Shown here: in pieces, positions 7,062-15,292 of the stretch
How positions within the stretch are numbered: position 1 is the stretch's first letter
Layout of the letters: every line of letters starts with the position of its first letter
DNA from: Novosphingobium indicum
Lineage (GTDB): Bacteria; Pseudomonadota; Alphaproteobacteria; Sphingomonadales; Sphingomonadaceae
Assembly: GCF_014645195.1 (NCBI RefSeq)
Contig: NZ_BMLK01000033.1
Coordinates: 1 to 33,354 of the forward strand
DNA length: 33,354 nucleotides
Direction: 5' to 3'
Notes under the pieces: model-generated
Databases searched by the model: none
Told to the model about the DNA's origin: nothing
The model's input: only the letters and a program-made list of their open reading frames with translations
Position numbers and translations under genes: made by a program

Positions 7062-7262
7062 ATGCCATTTTTTGCACTGACCCTGGACGATGACGGGCAA
7101 GGAGAGCCCAAGCGGATAGAATTCACCGCCGATGACCCGCACCGGGCATTCTTCATTCTAGAGAAGGAAAAGACCGGCCGAAAAGCGATACTGTGGCAGG
7201 ATGAAAAGCGCTTGGGTGCCTTGCAGCGGACCGAAAACGGTGTCTGGCAGATCGCCGGCTGA
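7062..7262 (+). CDS. Hypothetical 66-residue protein
   Basis: I do not recognise the family. Start ATG 7062 has an AAAGGA site eight bases upstream, which supports translation. The product is acidic near the N-terminus (LTLDDDGQGEP), then alternates strands and short turns (HRAFFILEKEKTGRKAILW, GALQRTENGVWQIAG). It looks like a small compact beta-rich domain with no membrane segment and no signal peptide. Codon use in the gene is GC-rich like the core genome, unlike the AT-rich tract upstream. It stands alone: the next gene, the L,D-transpeptidase, is on the other strand and 153 bp away. Those 153 bp show nothing I can assign. Confidence 0.6.
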   Translation: MPFFALTLDDDGQGEPKRIEFTADDPHRAFFILEKEKTGRKAILWQDEKRLGALQRTENGVWQIAG

Positions 7263-7415
7263 CCGCGCATTCACGCTACCGCGTCGATACAAAGACCCAT
7301 TCCTGATTTCACGTAAAAATCCCACAAGCCAAGGCCTATGCGGCGCTTCTGTCTTGTGGGTAGACGGAGATGCTCCACGCTCCTCCCACCATCATCTTTT
7401 CCAAAACTCCGTCAT

Positions 7416-7916
7416 CTAGCCGACAATTTCGATCGGCGTTCCATCGGGAACGCTTTCCCACAAGGCTTCGATTTCCTCGTTGGACACGGCAATGCAGCCG
7501 TCTGTCCAGTCGCCCGGGATGCGCCCGACGGGCAGCGCATTGGGCTGGCCGTGGATCATGATCATGCCCCCGGCGGACCGGCCGAGCGACTCGGCGTAAG
7601 CCACATCCGCGGCGTTGGGGTAGGAGATGTGAAGCGAAAGGTAGTAGCTGCTGTTCGGATTGGACCAGTCGATCTCGTACAGCCCCTCCGGGGTTCGCTG
7701 ATCCCCCTCGAAGCGCTTAGGACCAACCGGCGCTCCACCCAGCTGGATCCCGTCGATCACATGGATCAACTGTCCTTCAGCATAGAGCGCGAGCGTCCGG
7801 TCCGATTTGTCGACATGGACAAAGTCGATCAGCGGCAGCGACAGCGGCGCGACCGGCTGGGCCGCGCCAAGCATGAGCGGCAGGAGCGGCGGGACAAGCC
7901 TTGCGCCCCACCGCAC
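7416..7916 (-). CDS. L,D-transpeptidase (YkuD domain), exported
   Basis: Enzymes with this domain form 3-3 crosslinks in peptidoglycan or attach proteins to it. The 166-residue protein has a signal peptide (about residues 1-22). The YkuD catalytic region has His122 (IMIHGQP) and nucleophile Cys141 in GDWTDGCIAVSNEEIE, matching HG...TxGC. The usual Arg after the Cys pair is replaced by Ala (CIAVSN), as seen in the short Gram-negative subgroup with the GDWTDGCIAV motif. The gene starts only four bases after the purA stop codon, so it is very probably co-transcribed and translationally coupled. The link between purine synthesis and cell wall is positional only. Confidence 0.9.
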   Translation of the reverse strand: MRWGARLVPPLLPLMLGAAQPVAPLSLPLIDFVHVDKSDRTLALYAEGQLIHVIDGIQLGGAPVGPKRFEGDQRTPEGLYEIDWSNPNSSYYLSLHISYPNAADVAYAESLGRSAGGMIMIHGQPNALPVGRIPGDWTDGCIAVSNEEIEALWESVPDGTPIEIVG

Positions 7917-7920
7917 CGGA

Positions 7921-9210
7921 TCAGTCCGCGAAAGGATCGCGCACGAGGATCGTGTCCTCGCGCTCGGGGCTGGTGGAAACCAGCGCGACCGGGGTTTCGA
8001 TCAGTTCCTGCACACGCTGGATGTACTTGATCGCCTGTGCCGGAAGGTCCGCCCACGAACGGGCACCGGCCGTCGTGCCGCTCCAGCCGTCCATTTCCTC
8101 GTAGATCGGTTCGACATTGGCCTGATCGGCGGCGTGGCTCGGAAAGTAGTCGAGGATCTTGCCGTCCAGGCGGTAGCCCGTGCAGATTTTCACCTTGTCG
8201 AACCCGTCGAGCACGTCGAGCTTGGTCAACGCGATGCCGGTCACCCCGGAAATCGCGCAGGACTGCCGCGTAAGTACGGCATCGAACCAGCCGCAGCGGC
8301 GCTTGCGTCCGGTCACGGTGCCGAACTCGTGACCGCGCTCACCGAGGCGCTGACCGGTTTCGTCTTCCAACTCCGTCGGGAACGGCCCCGAACCGACACG
8401 GGTGGTGTAGGCTTTGACGATGCCGAGCACGAAGCCCATCGCCGAAGGACCAAGCCCCGAACCGCTGGCAGCCGTGCCGGATACGGTGTTCGAACTGGTC
8501 ACGAAGGGATAGGTACCGTGGTCGACATCGAGCAGAACGCCCTGCGCCCCTTCGAAGAGGATGCGGGCGCCGGCCTTCTTCACCTTGTTGAGACGGCGCC
8601 AGGTCGGCTGCGCGAACTGCAGCACGAACGGCGCGATCTCGGCCAGTTCCTTGAGCAGCGCTTCGCGATCGATCTTGGGCTGGCCGAAGCCGGCGCGCAG
8701 CGCATCGTGATGCGCACAAAGGCGATCGAGTTGCGGCTCCAGCGCATCGAGGTGTGCAAGATCGCACACGCGAATCGCGCGGCGACCTACTTTATCCTCG
8801 TAGGCCGGGCCGATGCCGCGGCCCGTCGTGCCGATCTTGCCGGCGCCGGCAGCCGCTTCGCGCAGTCCGTCCAGTTCACGGTGAACCGGAAGGATAAGCG
8901 GGCAATTATCGGCAATCGCGAAGTTATCGGCGTTGATCTCGACGCCCTGCCCCCGCAGCTTCTCGACCTCTGACTTGAGATGCCAGGGATCGAGCACGAC
9001 GCCGTTGCCGATGATCGACAGCGTGCCGGTAACGATACCCGAAGGCAGCAGCGAGAGCTTGTAGACCTGCTCGCCGACGACAAGCGTATGGCCGGCATTA
9101 TGGCCGCCCTGGAATCGCACCACGGCATCCGCCCGGCTCGCAAGCCAGTCGACGATCTTGCCCTTGCCCTCATCGCCCCACTGGGCGCCGATAACGGTTA
9201 CGTTGGCCAA
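7921..9210 (-). CDS. purA: Adenylosuccinate synthetase
   Basis: PurA joins IMP and aspartate using GTP to give adenylosuccinate, the first committed step to AMP. The 429-residue protein is full length, with the P-loop GDEGKGKIVD and GGHNAGHT at the N-terminus, GTTGRGIGPAYEDK, the FEGAQGVLLDVDHGTYPFVTSSN motif region and RKRRCGWFD. The start is TTG 9210. An in-frame TGA lies seven codons before it (positions 9229-9231), so no longer form from an upstream start is available; the ribosome-binding site (GAAAG) is weak, which may keep expression moderate. The gene lies downstream of hisZ and the SnoaL-like gene and is followed after four bases by the L,D-transpeptidase gene. Confidence 0.97.
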   Translation of the reverse strand: MANVTVIGAQWGDEGKGKIVDWLASRADAVVRFQGGHNAGHTLVVGEQVYKLSLLPSGIVTGTLSIIGNGVVLDPWHLKSEVEKLRGQGVEINADNFAIADNCPLILPVHRELDGLREAAAGAGKIGTTGRGIGPAYEDKVGRRAIRVCDLAHLDALEPQLDRLCAHHDALRAGFGQPKIDREALLKELAEIAPFVLQFAQPTWRRLNKVKKAGARILFEGAQGVLLDVDHGTYPFVTSSNTVSGTAASGSGLGPSAMGFVLGIVKAYTTRVGSGPFPTELEDETGQRLGERGHEFGTVTGRKRRCGWFDAVLTRQSCAISGVTGIALTKLDVLDGFDKVKICTGYRLDGKILDYFPSHAADQANVEPIYEEMDGWSGTTAGARSWADLPAQAIKYIQRVQELIETPVALVSTSPEREDTILVRDPFAD

Positions 9211-9247
9211 CGTTTGACGCTTTCACTGCTGTTTTGAAGTCCGCCGC

Positions 9248-9270
9248 GCGCCGTAGGGGACTACGGGCGC
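9248..9270 (-). promoter_or_regulatory. Hairpin in the purA leader
   Basis: The sequence forms a stem of CCGTAG with CTACGG around a GGGA loop, extended by three G-C pairs past a bulged G. It lies 37 bp upstream of the purA start codon, inside the 152-bp gap after the SnoaL-like gene. No U-tract follows on the minus strand, so it is not a classical terminator. It may simply be leader structure. Confidence 0.3.
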
Positions 9271-9362
9271 AAGGGCAAGGCGCGGGTGACGATATATGGC
9301 AATATGATTGCACTGAAACGGCCCGTCACCATCGCGATATTGTCCGGGCGGGTTTTGCCGGC

Positions 9363-9863
9363 TCACCCCGGACGCCGCGTGGGGGCGGGCATTGCGTCGC
9401 GCGGCGGCATGGCAGGCGGCGCACCGAAATCGGGTTCATCGAAGAAGGTTCCGGAAAGGTCAGGCGGCCCGGCATAGAGAACCTGATAGAGCCGCCAGCA
9501 AAACCGCCAGCGATCATGCTCGCGCGCAAAGTCCTCGAAATACCGGCCCAGGATGTAGTTCACCCGCCCATCGTTCCAGCGGGTCTGTTCGCTCACCAAG
9601 GTGCGGCCGTTGGCGCGGCTGGCACCTTCCAGCGACACTATCGGTGTCTGGAATGTCATGAACACTCGCTCTGCATCGGCGATGATACTGCCGAACGCCT
9701 CGACGATCGCCTCACGCCCCTTCAGCACTTTGCCGGCAATGCGCCACTCGCCCTGTTCGGTAAAACAGTCTGCGAAAGCATCGAGATCCTTGCGCCAGAC
9801 GGCCTCCGCATAGCGCGCGTGCAGTTGACGGATGCCGGCTTCGGCTGCGGCGAATTGTGGCAT
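9363..9863 (-). CDS. SnoaL-like (NTF2-fold) protein
   Basis: The 166-residue protein has the pattern of the SnoaL_4/NTF2-like cone fold: an N-terminal helix pair (IRQLHARYAEAVWRKDLDAFADCF), then TEQGEWRIAGKVLKGREAIVEAF and strands ending RWRFCWRLYQVLYAG. Members include ketosteroid isomerases, polyketide cyclases and ring-hydroxylating dioxygenase beta-like proteins; many are uncharacterised. The start ATG 9863 follows a strong GGAGAGG site. The C-terminal 35 residues are Pro-rich and probably unstructured. Its place between hisZ and purA on the same strand suggests co-transcription, but its function may instead relate to the degradation-type genes further right. The substrate is unknown. Confidence 0.75.
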   Translation of the reverse strand: MPQFAAAEAGIRQLHARYAEAVWRKDLDAFADCFTEQGEWRIAGKVLKGREAIVEAFGSIIADAERVFMTFQTPIVSLEGASRANGRTLVSEQTRWNDGRVNYILGRYFEDFAREHDRWRFCWRLYQVLYAGPPDLSGTFFDEPDFGAPPAMPPRDAMPAPTRRPG

Positions 9864-9925
9864 GGCACCTCTCCTCTTCCCGGAAGCGAGTGTGCCAGCG
9901 ATGTCGGGACAAGAAAACCCCGCGT

Positions 9926-11050
9926 TCAGAGGGGGATGGCGTCACCATTTTCGAGGCGGTGCGAGCATCCGAGCGCAACCGGATCGTCGCTTCCGCTCAG
10001 CGCGGCCACCGTCGCCCAGCCGATGGCACGCTGACGCGTCGCCACGTCCGCGTCGTGGCCGAGCGGCAGGAACAGACGCCGGGGCGCTTCGGCCTGTGCG
10101 GCAACCGCCTCGACCAGCGGATCGGGGTACAGCGAAAAGCCGGTTGCGGGCTCGGGTTCTTCCCCGGCCCGGCCGAGAATGCGGTAGGCACCGCCACGGC
10201 CCAGGCTGCCGGAAAGCCCCTCGGCGTAGATCGTGAAACCGAACCACGACTGGTATTCGAAGCCATGCCGCTCGGACGGGTCGAGCGTCAGGCGCGCCTT
10301 GCCATTCACGCGGCCGGCGATTTCGCGCAGGCCTTCAATACGGCTGGCCAGCACGCCATTGGAATCGAACTGTGCCAGACGCTCGATGGCGGTTTCGAAC
10401 GGCCCGACGGCATAGAGCAGCGGCAGATAGGCCTCGCCGCCGGCATCGACCAGACCGCCTGCATCCTTGGCATCGAGCATCTTGCGCACCGCCTCGATCT
10501 GGCTTCCGGCCAGCGGCAGCGCTTCGGCGCTCAGCGTGTCAACGAGATCGGGCAGCGTGAAATCGACCGAGACACCCTTGGCACCTGCGGCCTGCAAGGC
10601 CTCGATAGCGACTTCGACGATTTCGGCGGCGGCAGCGACCGAGTCGGTGCCGATCAGCTCGGCGCCGATCTGCAGACGCTCACGCGCGGGATCGAGACCA
10701 TCGCCCTTGATAATCGCGACCGGCCCCGAATAGGAAAGCCGCAGCGGGCGCGGCGCATGGCCCAGCCCGGTAGCGGCAATACGCGCGACCTGTGCGGTAA
10801 TGTCCGAGCGCAGCGCCAGTTGCCGCAACGACGCCGGATCGACGAAGCGGAACATGCGGCGCACCTGCACACCCGCCATGCGGCTCGCCAGCGACTTCTC
10901 GAATTCGAGCAGCGGGGTTTCCACGCGCTCGTAACCATGGCTGGCCAGTACGTCGTGCGCCATGCGGCGCACCTGCTGGGAAGCCCAGGCCTGCTGCGGC
11001 AGGCGGTCACACAGCCCCTCGGGCAGAAGATCGCGATCTGTATCCGGCAT
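9926..11050 (-). CDS. hisZ: ATP phosphoribosyltransferase regulatory subunit
   Basis: HisZ is a catalytically inactive histidyl-tRNA-synthetase-like protein that partners with short-form HisG in the first step of histidine synthesis. The protein has the family's DLLPEGLCDRLPQQA start, class II synthetase motif 2-like segments (SDITAQVARIA, RLSYSGPV), and motif 3-like GRGGAYRILGR. It lacks the long C-terminal anticodon-binding domain of a true HisRS, and its length (about 374 residues) fits HisZ. The start could be ATG 11050 (chosen, MPDTDRDLLPEG), ATG 11065 or GTG 11104; none has a strong ribosome-binding site. hisG is not in the window. The gene follows serA by 78 bp on the same strand. Confidence 0.9.
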   Translation of the reverse strand: MPDTDRDLLPEGLCDRLPQQAWASQQVRRMAHDVLASHGYERVETPLLEFEKSLASRMAGVQVRRMFRFVDPASLRQLALRSDITAQVARIAATGLGHAPRPLRLSYSGPVAIIKGDGLDPARERLQIGAELIGTDSVAAAAEIVEVAIEALQAAGAKGVSVDFTLPDLVDTLSAEALPLAGSQIEAVRKMLDAKDAGGLVDAGGEAYLPLLYAVGPFETAIERLAQFDSNGVLASRIEGLREIAGRVNGKARLTLDPSERHGFEYQSWFGFTIYAEGLSGSLGRGGAYRILGRAGEEPEPATGFSLYPDPLVEAVAAQAEAPRRLFLPLGHDADVATRQRAIGWATVAALSGSDDPVALGCSHRLENGDAIPL

Positions 11051-11128
11051 GATGGCAGGGCCCATAACGGTATCGGCGGGCGAAGTCGATTGGCGGCGCT
11101 TCACCCTGCCGATACCCTTGGTTGGGGA

Positions 11129-12718
11129 TCAAACGAAGGTCAGTTCCTTGACCTTCTTCACGCCCGAAAGCTCGCAGGCCTGCTTCAGGACAGTCTCAGG
11201 CACATCGCCGTCGACCGAAAGCAGCATGACCGCTTCGCCACCGGCATCACGGCGACCGAGATTGAACGTGCCGATATTGATCTTGTTCTGGCCCAGCAGC
11301 GTACCGATGCTGCCGATGAAGCCGGGCGCGTCCTCATTGACGATATACATCATGTGCCCGGTGAGCTCGGCTTCGACCTTGATACCGAACATCTCGATCA
11401 AACGCGGTTCGGAATTGTTGAACAACGTACCGGCAACCGAGCGCTCGCCTTCCTCGGTCTTGACCGAAACGCGGATCAGCGTGTGGTAGTCGCCCTCGCG
11501 CTCGGTTTTCACTTCGCGAACCTCGAGGCCGCGCTCCTTGGCGAGGTACGGCGCATTGACCATGTTCACCGAGTCCGACTGCACGCGCAGAAAACCGGAA
11601 AGAACGGCAGCCACGATCGGCTTCATGTTGAGTTCGGCTGCGGCACCCTCGGTGTGGATCGAGATCCGCGGAACCGAGTCGCGCGTCAGCTGACCGACCA
11701 TCGAGCCGAGCTGTTCGGCAAGCTTCATGTAGGGCCGCAGCTTGGGTGCTTCCTCCGCGGAGAGCGACGGCATGTTGAGCGCGTTGGTGACACCGCCATT
11801 GACGAGGTAGTCTGCCATCTGCTCGGCCACCTGTAGCGCAACGTTGACCTGCGCTTCATTGGTCGAGGCGCCAAGGTGCGGCGTGCAGATAAAGCCCGGG
11901 GTCCCAAACAGCGGCGAGTCCTTGGCGGGCTCGGTCTGGAACACGTCCAGCGCGGCACCGGCGATGTGGCCGGAGTCGAGCAGATCCTTGAGCGCGGCTT
12001 CGTCGACGAGACCGCCACGCGCGCAGTTGATGATGCGCACGCCCTTCTTGGTCTTGCCGAGGTTCTCGCGGCTGAGGATGTTGCGGGTCTGGTCGGTCAG
12101 CGGCGTGTGCAGCGTAATGAAGTCCGCCTTCTCGAGCAGCGTATCGAGATCCGCCTTCTCCACACCCATTTCCACGGCGCGCTCGGGCGTGAGGAACGGG
12201 TCGAAGGCAACAACCTTCATGCGCAGGCCCAGGGCACGGCTGGCGACGATCGAGCCGATGTTGCCGGCACCGATGAGGCCCAGCGTCTTGCCGGTCACTT
12301 CCACGCCCATGAAGGCGTTCTTCGGCCATTCGCCAGCCTGCGTGCGAGCGTTGGCTTCGGGGATCTGGCGCGCGAGCGCGAACATCATCGCGATGGCATG
12401 CTCGGCCGTGGTGATCGAGTTGCCGAAAGGCGTGTTCATCACCACCACGCCCTTCGAGGAGGCGGCGGGGATATCGACGTTGTCGACACCGATACCGGCG
12501 CGGCCGATGACCTTGAGGTTGGTCGCCGCGTCGAGAATTTCCTTGGTCACCTTGGTAGAGGAACGGATGGCAAGGCCATCGTAGTCGCCGATGCGGGCTA
12601 TGAGCTGCTCCGGCGTCTCGCCGGTGATGACGTCGACGTCGCAGCCACGGATCTCGAAGATGCGCGCGGCATTGGGGTCCATCTTGTCAGAAATGAGGAC
12701 TTTGGGCTTGGTGGTCAT
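11129..12718 (-). CDS. serA: D-3-phosphoglycerate dehydrogenase
   Basis: SerA oxidises 3-phosphoglycerate to 3-phosphohydroxypyruvate with NAD, the first step of serine synthesis. The 529-residue length is that of the long type with an inserted (ASB) domain before the C-terminal ACT domain. Visible are the NAD-binding GLIGAGNIGSIVA, the catalytic Arg in INCARGGLVDE, the Glu and the His in TPHLGASTNEA. The ACT domain is at the end (HMMYIVNEDAPGFIGSIG), the usual site of serine feedback control. Start ATG 12718 follows an AGGA site. It lies downstream of serC, with a pair of REP-like hairpins between them, so the two steps of the pathway are encoded together. Confidence 0.97.
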   Translation of the reverse strand: MTTKPKVLISDKMDPNAARIFEIRGCDVDVITGETPEQLIARIGDYDGLAIRSSTKVTKEILDAATNLKVIGRAGIGVDNVDIPAASSKGVVVMNTPFGNSITTAEHAIAMMFALARQIPEANARTQAGEWPKNAFMGVEVTGKTLGLIGAGNIGSIVASRALGLRMKVVAFDPFLTPERAVEMGVEKADLDTLLEKADFITLHTPLTDQTRNILSRENLGKTKKGVRIINCARGGLVDEAALKDLLDSGHIAGAALDVFQTEPAKDSPLFGTPGFICTPHLGASTNEAQVNVALQVAEQMADYLVNGGVTNALNMPSLSAEEAPKLRPYMKLAEQLGSMVGQLTRDSVPRISIHTEGAAAELNMKPIVAAVLSGFLRVQSDSVNMVNAPYLAKERGLEVREVKTEREGDYHTLIRVSVKTEEGERSVAGTLFNNSEPRLIEMFGIKVEAELTGHMMYIVNEDAPGFIGSIGTLLGQNKINIGTFNLGRRDAGGEAVMLLSVDGDVPETVLKQACELSGVKKVKELTFV

Positions 12719-12737
12719 GTTTCAATTCCTGTCGTCA

Positions 12738-12810
12738 TCCCAGCGCAAGCTGGGATCGCGGGCCGCAAGCGCGGCGATTGATTACGAGCGGTCCCAGCCT
12801 TCGCTGGGAC
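12738..12810. repeat. Pair of REP-like hairpins between serC and serA
   Basis: Two stem-loops with nearly the same stem are seen: TCCCAGC-GCAA-GCTGGGA at 12738-12755 and GTCCCAGC-CTTC-GCTGGGAC at 12791-12810. The outer GTCGTC and GACGAC also face each other, so the whole is an inverted pair. Elements with the core TCATCCCAGCG...GCTGGGA are scattered between genes in many sphingomonad genomes. Here they sit inside the serC-serA transcript and could tune the relative amounts of the two messages. Confidence 0.75.
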
Positions 12811-12822
12811 GACGGTAAAAGG

Positions 12823-13953
12823 TCAGCCCGCCTTGACGGTGGCGTAGGCGTAGTCGAGCCAGGGGCCGAGCGCTTCGATATCGGCTGCATCGACCGTGGC
12901 ACCGCACCAGATGCGCAGGCCTGCCGGCGCATCGCGGTAACCGGCGATGTCGTAGGCCGCACCTTCCTTGTCGAGAACGGCAGCGAACTTCTTGATGAAG
13001 TCGGTATCCGCGCCTTCGACGGTGAGGCAAACAGACGTCTTCGAACGGCTGGCCGGATCGGCAGCCAGATGGCCGAGCCAGTCACGCTCGCTCACGATCT
13101 TGTCGAGAGCCGCGGAATTGGCGTCGGAACGCGCCTTGAGACCTTCAAGGCCGCCCAGCGACTTCGCCCATTCGAGCGCGAAGATCGCATCCTCGACGGC
13201 AAGCATCGAGGGGGTGTTGATCGTCTCACCCTTGAACACGCCTTCGCTGAGCTTGCCGCCCTTGGTGAGGCGGAAGACCTTCGGCAGCGGCCAGGACGGG
13301 GTGTAGCTTTCAAGGCGCTCCACAGCGCGAGGGCCGAGGATCAGCACACCATGGCCGCCCTCGCCGCCCAGCACCTTCTGCCACGAGAAGGTGGCGACAT
13401 CGATCTTGTCCCACGGAATGTCATAGGCGAACACGGCGCTGGTGGAGTCGGCGAAGGACAGCCCTTCGCGGTCGTCGGCAATCCAGTCGCCATTGGGAAC
13501 GCGCACGCCCGAGGTGGTGCCGTTCCAGGTAAAGAGAACGTCGTTCGACCAGTCGACCTGGCCGAGATCCGGAAGCTGGCCATAGTCGGCGCGCAGAACC
13601 GTCGGATCGAGCTTGAGCTGTTTTACGGCATCGGTGACCCAGCCTTCGCCGAAGCTTTCCCAGGCCAGCGTCGTCACCGGACGGGCCCCGAGCATGGTCC
13701 ACATGGCCATCTCGAATGCGCCGGTATCCGAACCGGGCACGATGCCGATGCGGTGCGTGTCGGGCAGCTGCAGCACTTCGCGCATCAGGTCGATGCAGTA
13801 CGCAAGGCGCGACTTTCCGATCTTGGCGCGGTGCGAACGGCCAAGCGAATCGGTGGCGAGTTTTTCAGGGGAATAGCCCGGCGGCTTGGCGCAGGGACCG
13901 GAAGAGAAATGCGGACGCGCAGGCTTGCGCGCCGGTACCGTAATGTCAGTCAT
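12823..13953 (-). CDS. serC: Phosphoserine aminotransferase
   Basis: SerC converts 3-phosphohydroxypyruvate and glutamate to phosphoserine and 2-oxoglutarate with pyridoxal phosphate. It may also act in pyridoxine synthesis. The 376-residue protein belongs to the class V aminotransferase branch typical of alphaproteobacteria (N-terminal PHFSSGPCAKPPGY). The PLP lysine is Lys193 in SWQKVLGGEGGHG. FTWNGTTSGV and SDTGAFEMAMW contribute to cofactor and phosphate binding. Start ATG 13953 has an AGGAGA site eight bases upstream. The gene heads the serine operon and is divergent from the extensin-like lipoprotein gene, so the promoters lie in 13954-14160. No aminoacyl-leader or riboswitch structure is apparent there. 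Confidence 0.97.
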   Translation of the reverse strand: MTDITVPARKPARPHFSSGPCAKPPGYSPEKLATDSLGRSHRAKIGKSRLAYCIDLMREVLQLPDTHRIGIVPGSDTGAFEMAMWTMLGARPVTTLAWESFGEGWVTDAVKQLKLDPTVLRADYGQLPDLGQVDWSNDVLFTWNGTTSGVRVPNGDWIADDREGLSFADSTSAVFAYDIPWDKIDVATFSWQKVLGGEGGHGVLILGPRAVERLESYTPSWPLPKVFRLTKGGKLSEGVFKGETINTPSMLAVEDAIFALEWAKSLGGLEGLKARSDANSAALDKIVSERDWLGHLAADPASRSKTSVCLTVEGADTDFIKKFAAVLDKEGAAYDIAGYRDAPAGLRIWCGATVDAADIEALGPWLDYAYATVKAG

Positions 13954-14103
13954 TTAAGACTCTCCTTGCAGAGAGCTCGCGCGGCGTTGGGACCGCGTGG
14001 CCCGGAGCCGCATCTAGAGACGTGGGGAGTTTTGTCAATGCACGCCGCCGCATCCGGTAAGGTGAACGCCGCGAGGCGCACGGCGGTTCGATCCGATTAG
14101 GAT

Positions 14104-14115
14104 TTGATTAATCAA
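14104..14115. promoter_or_regulatory. 12-bp perfect palindrome between serC and the extensin-like gene
   Basis: TTGATTAATCAA is a perfect palindrome lying 45 bp upstream of the extensin-like start and about 150 bp upstream of serC. AT-rich palindromes of this length in a GC-rich divergent intergenic region are candidate operators. No regulator is identified and no second copy was found nearby. Confidence 0.35.
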
Positions 14116-14160
14116 TACCAGCCAGACTCCATTAACCATTTGTTCGGTATTTCTGCAGGC

Positions 14161-14826
14161 ATGCGCAGACACCTGCTCATCCTGCCTCTGGTCGCCATGC
14201 TCAGCGCTTGCATTGACATTCCGCAAGCGCAGGCTCCGCACCGCCAGACCGTGCGCCAATCCACCACGGCGTTCAGCCCACGCCCGGAATTTCGCCAGTG
14301 TCTGTCGGAACTTGGCGCCCAGCAAGCCACCTTCACACCGCTGCCCGACCAATATTTCGGCGCAGGCTGCTCGACCGTGAACGCGGTGCGCCTGTCCAGC
14401 CTCCACGGCGACAGCGCCTCGCTCAGCCTGACCAATCTCGGCCCCGTCACTTGCGACATGGCAAGCACGTTTGCCGCCTGGGCGCGCTACGGCGTGGACC
14501 GGGCTGCCGAACAGATTCTGGGTAGCAGACTGGTCCGTATCGAAACGTTCGGCAGCTACAACTGCCGCAACGTGGCCGGCACCAGCCGCCGCTCGGGCCA
14601 TGCCACGGCCAATGCCATCGACGTGTCGGCTTTCGTACTCGCCGATGGCCGCAGGATCTCGGTGCTGGATGGCTGGGACCATGGCACCCGCGCCGAACGC
14701 CAGTTCCTGCGCATCGTCCATGCCAGCGCCTGCAAGCGCTTCGGCACAACGCTGGGGCCGGACTACAACGCGGCCCACACCAACCATTTTCATCTGGAAG
14801 ACGACGGCGGCAGCTACTGCCGTTGA
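14161..14826 (+). CDS. Extensin-like domain lipoprotein
   Basis: The 221-residue protein starts at ATG 14161 with a lipoprotein signal peptide whose lipobox is LSAC (Cys at residue 17), so the mature protein should be lipid-anchored facing the periplasm. The rest matches the extensin-like C-terminal domain (PF06904), named by resemblance to plant extensin. The SGHATANAIDVS and HTNHFHLE motifs look like the His/Asp metal site of M15-type D-Ala-D-Ala peptidases. Paired cysteines (CSTVN, CDMAS, CRNVAG, CKRFG, the final CR) suggest disulfides. A role in peptidoglycan processing is inferred. An upstream TTG at 14104 is in frame but lies in the palindrome and gives no signal peptide. Confidence 0.87.
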   Translation: MRRHLLILPLVAMLSACIDIPQAQAPHRQTVRQSTTAFSPRPEFRQCLSELGAQQATFTPLPDQYFGAGCSTVNAVRLSSLHGDSASLSLTNLGPVTCDMASTFAAWARYGVDRAAEQILGSRLVRIETFGSYNCRNVAGTSRRSGHATANAIDVSAFVLADGRRISVLDGWDHGTRAERQFLRIVHASACKRFGTTLGPDYNAAHTNHFHLEDDGGSYCR

Positions 14827-14827
14827 T

Positions 14828-15292
14828 TCACGCCTGGATCGTCGTCATCCGGAAGGGGACCTCGACATCCAGCTTCACCCGATACTCACCCAGGCCGCCG
14901 CCGATCACGGTGCGCTCGGCATGAAGCATTGCCCGGCAATGCACGCTTGCGCGGCACAGGCTCCATGATTTGAGCCATTCGCGATACCGCGTCGATAGAT
15001 AACTGGGCAGATAGCCCACATGCACGCCTTCGATGTAAGCGGCCACATTCGGTCGGTTGGCAGGTATTGCCGGATCGATCGACAGCACCGCCAGACAGTG
15101 ATGCCGCTGCGTGCAGGCCCCTTCCCGGTTCGCGATAAGGGCAATTTCCGACTGTCGACGCCCCGTTCCAACCAGTTCCAGGGGAAAATTCTGCTGCCCT
15201 TGCAACAGGACCATGAGGCCTTCCGCGAGGGATTCATCCGCAACCGGCCGGGTGCCGATTCGGTGCAAACCTTTGAAAAAGCCTTCCAACAT
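14828..15292 (-). CDS. Uncharacterised protein with HIRAN-like C-terminal part
   Basis: I cannot name the family with confidence. The chosen start ATG 15292 (154 residues) has a G-rich site about ten bases upstream; ATG 15349 is an alternative. The C-terminal half contains NVAAYIEGVHVGYLPSYLSTRY, then about 15 residues, then CRAMLHA, and ends GEYRVKLDVEVPF. This order (value-Ile-x-Gly-x-x-VGYL, a Cys-x-Ala strand, G-x-x-x-VKLD) resembles HIRAN-like domains that bind DNA ends in larger proteins, and also occurs in stand-alone bacterial proteins. There is no signal peptide. It converges on the extensin-like gene with one base between stop codons. The 208 bp to the amidohydrolase gene hold nothing I can assign. 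Confidence 0.5.
   Translation of the reverse strand: MLEGFFKGLHRIGTRPVADESLAEGLMVLLQGQQNFPLELVGTGRRQSEIALIANREGACTQRHHCLAVLSIDPAIPANRPNVAAYIEGVHVGYLPSYLSTRYREWLKSWSLCRASVHCRAMLHAERTVIGGGLGEYRVKLDVEVPFRMTTIQA

Noticed and set aside
7807..8973. A 388-codon frame antisense to purA
   Set aside because: It is a shadow of purA, which is complete and well conserved.
9857..11836. A 659-codon open frame on the plus strand
   Set aside because: It lies antisense to hisZ and serA, whose proteins have clear motifs. Long antisense frames are expected in GC-rich DNA; it has no ribosome-binding site and no recognisable domain.
13954..14160. A riboswitch or leader peptide upstream of serC
   Set aside because: I saw no conserved riboswitch core, no leader frame rich in one amino acid and no terminator/antiterminator pair.
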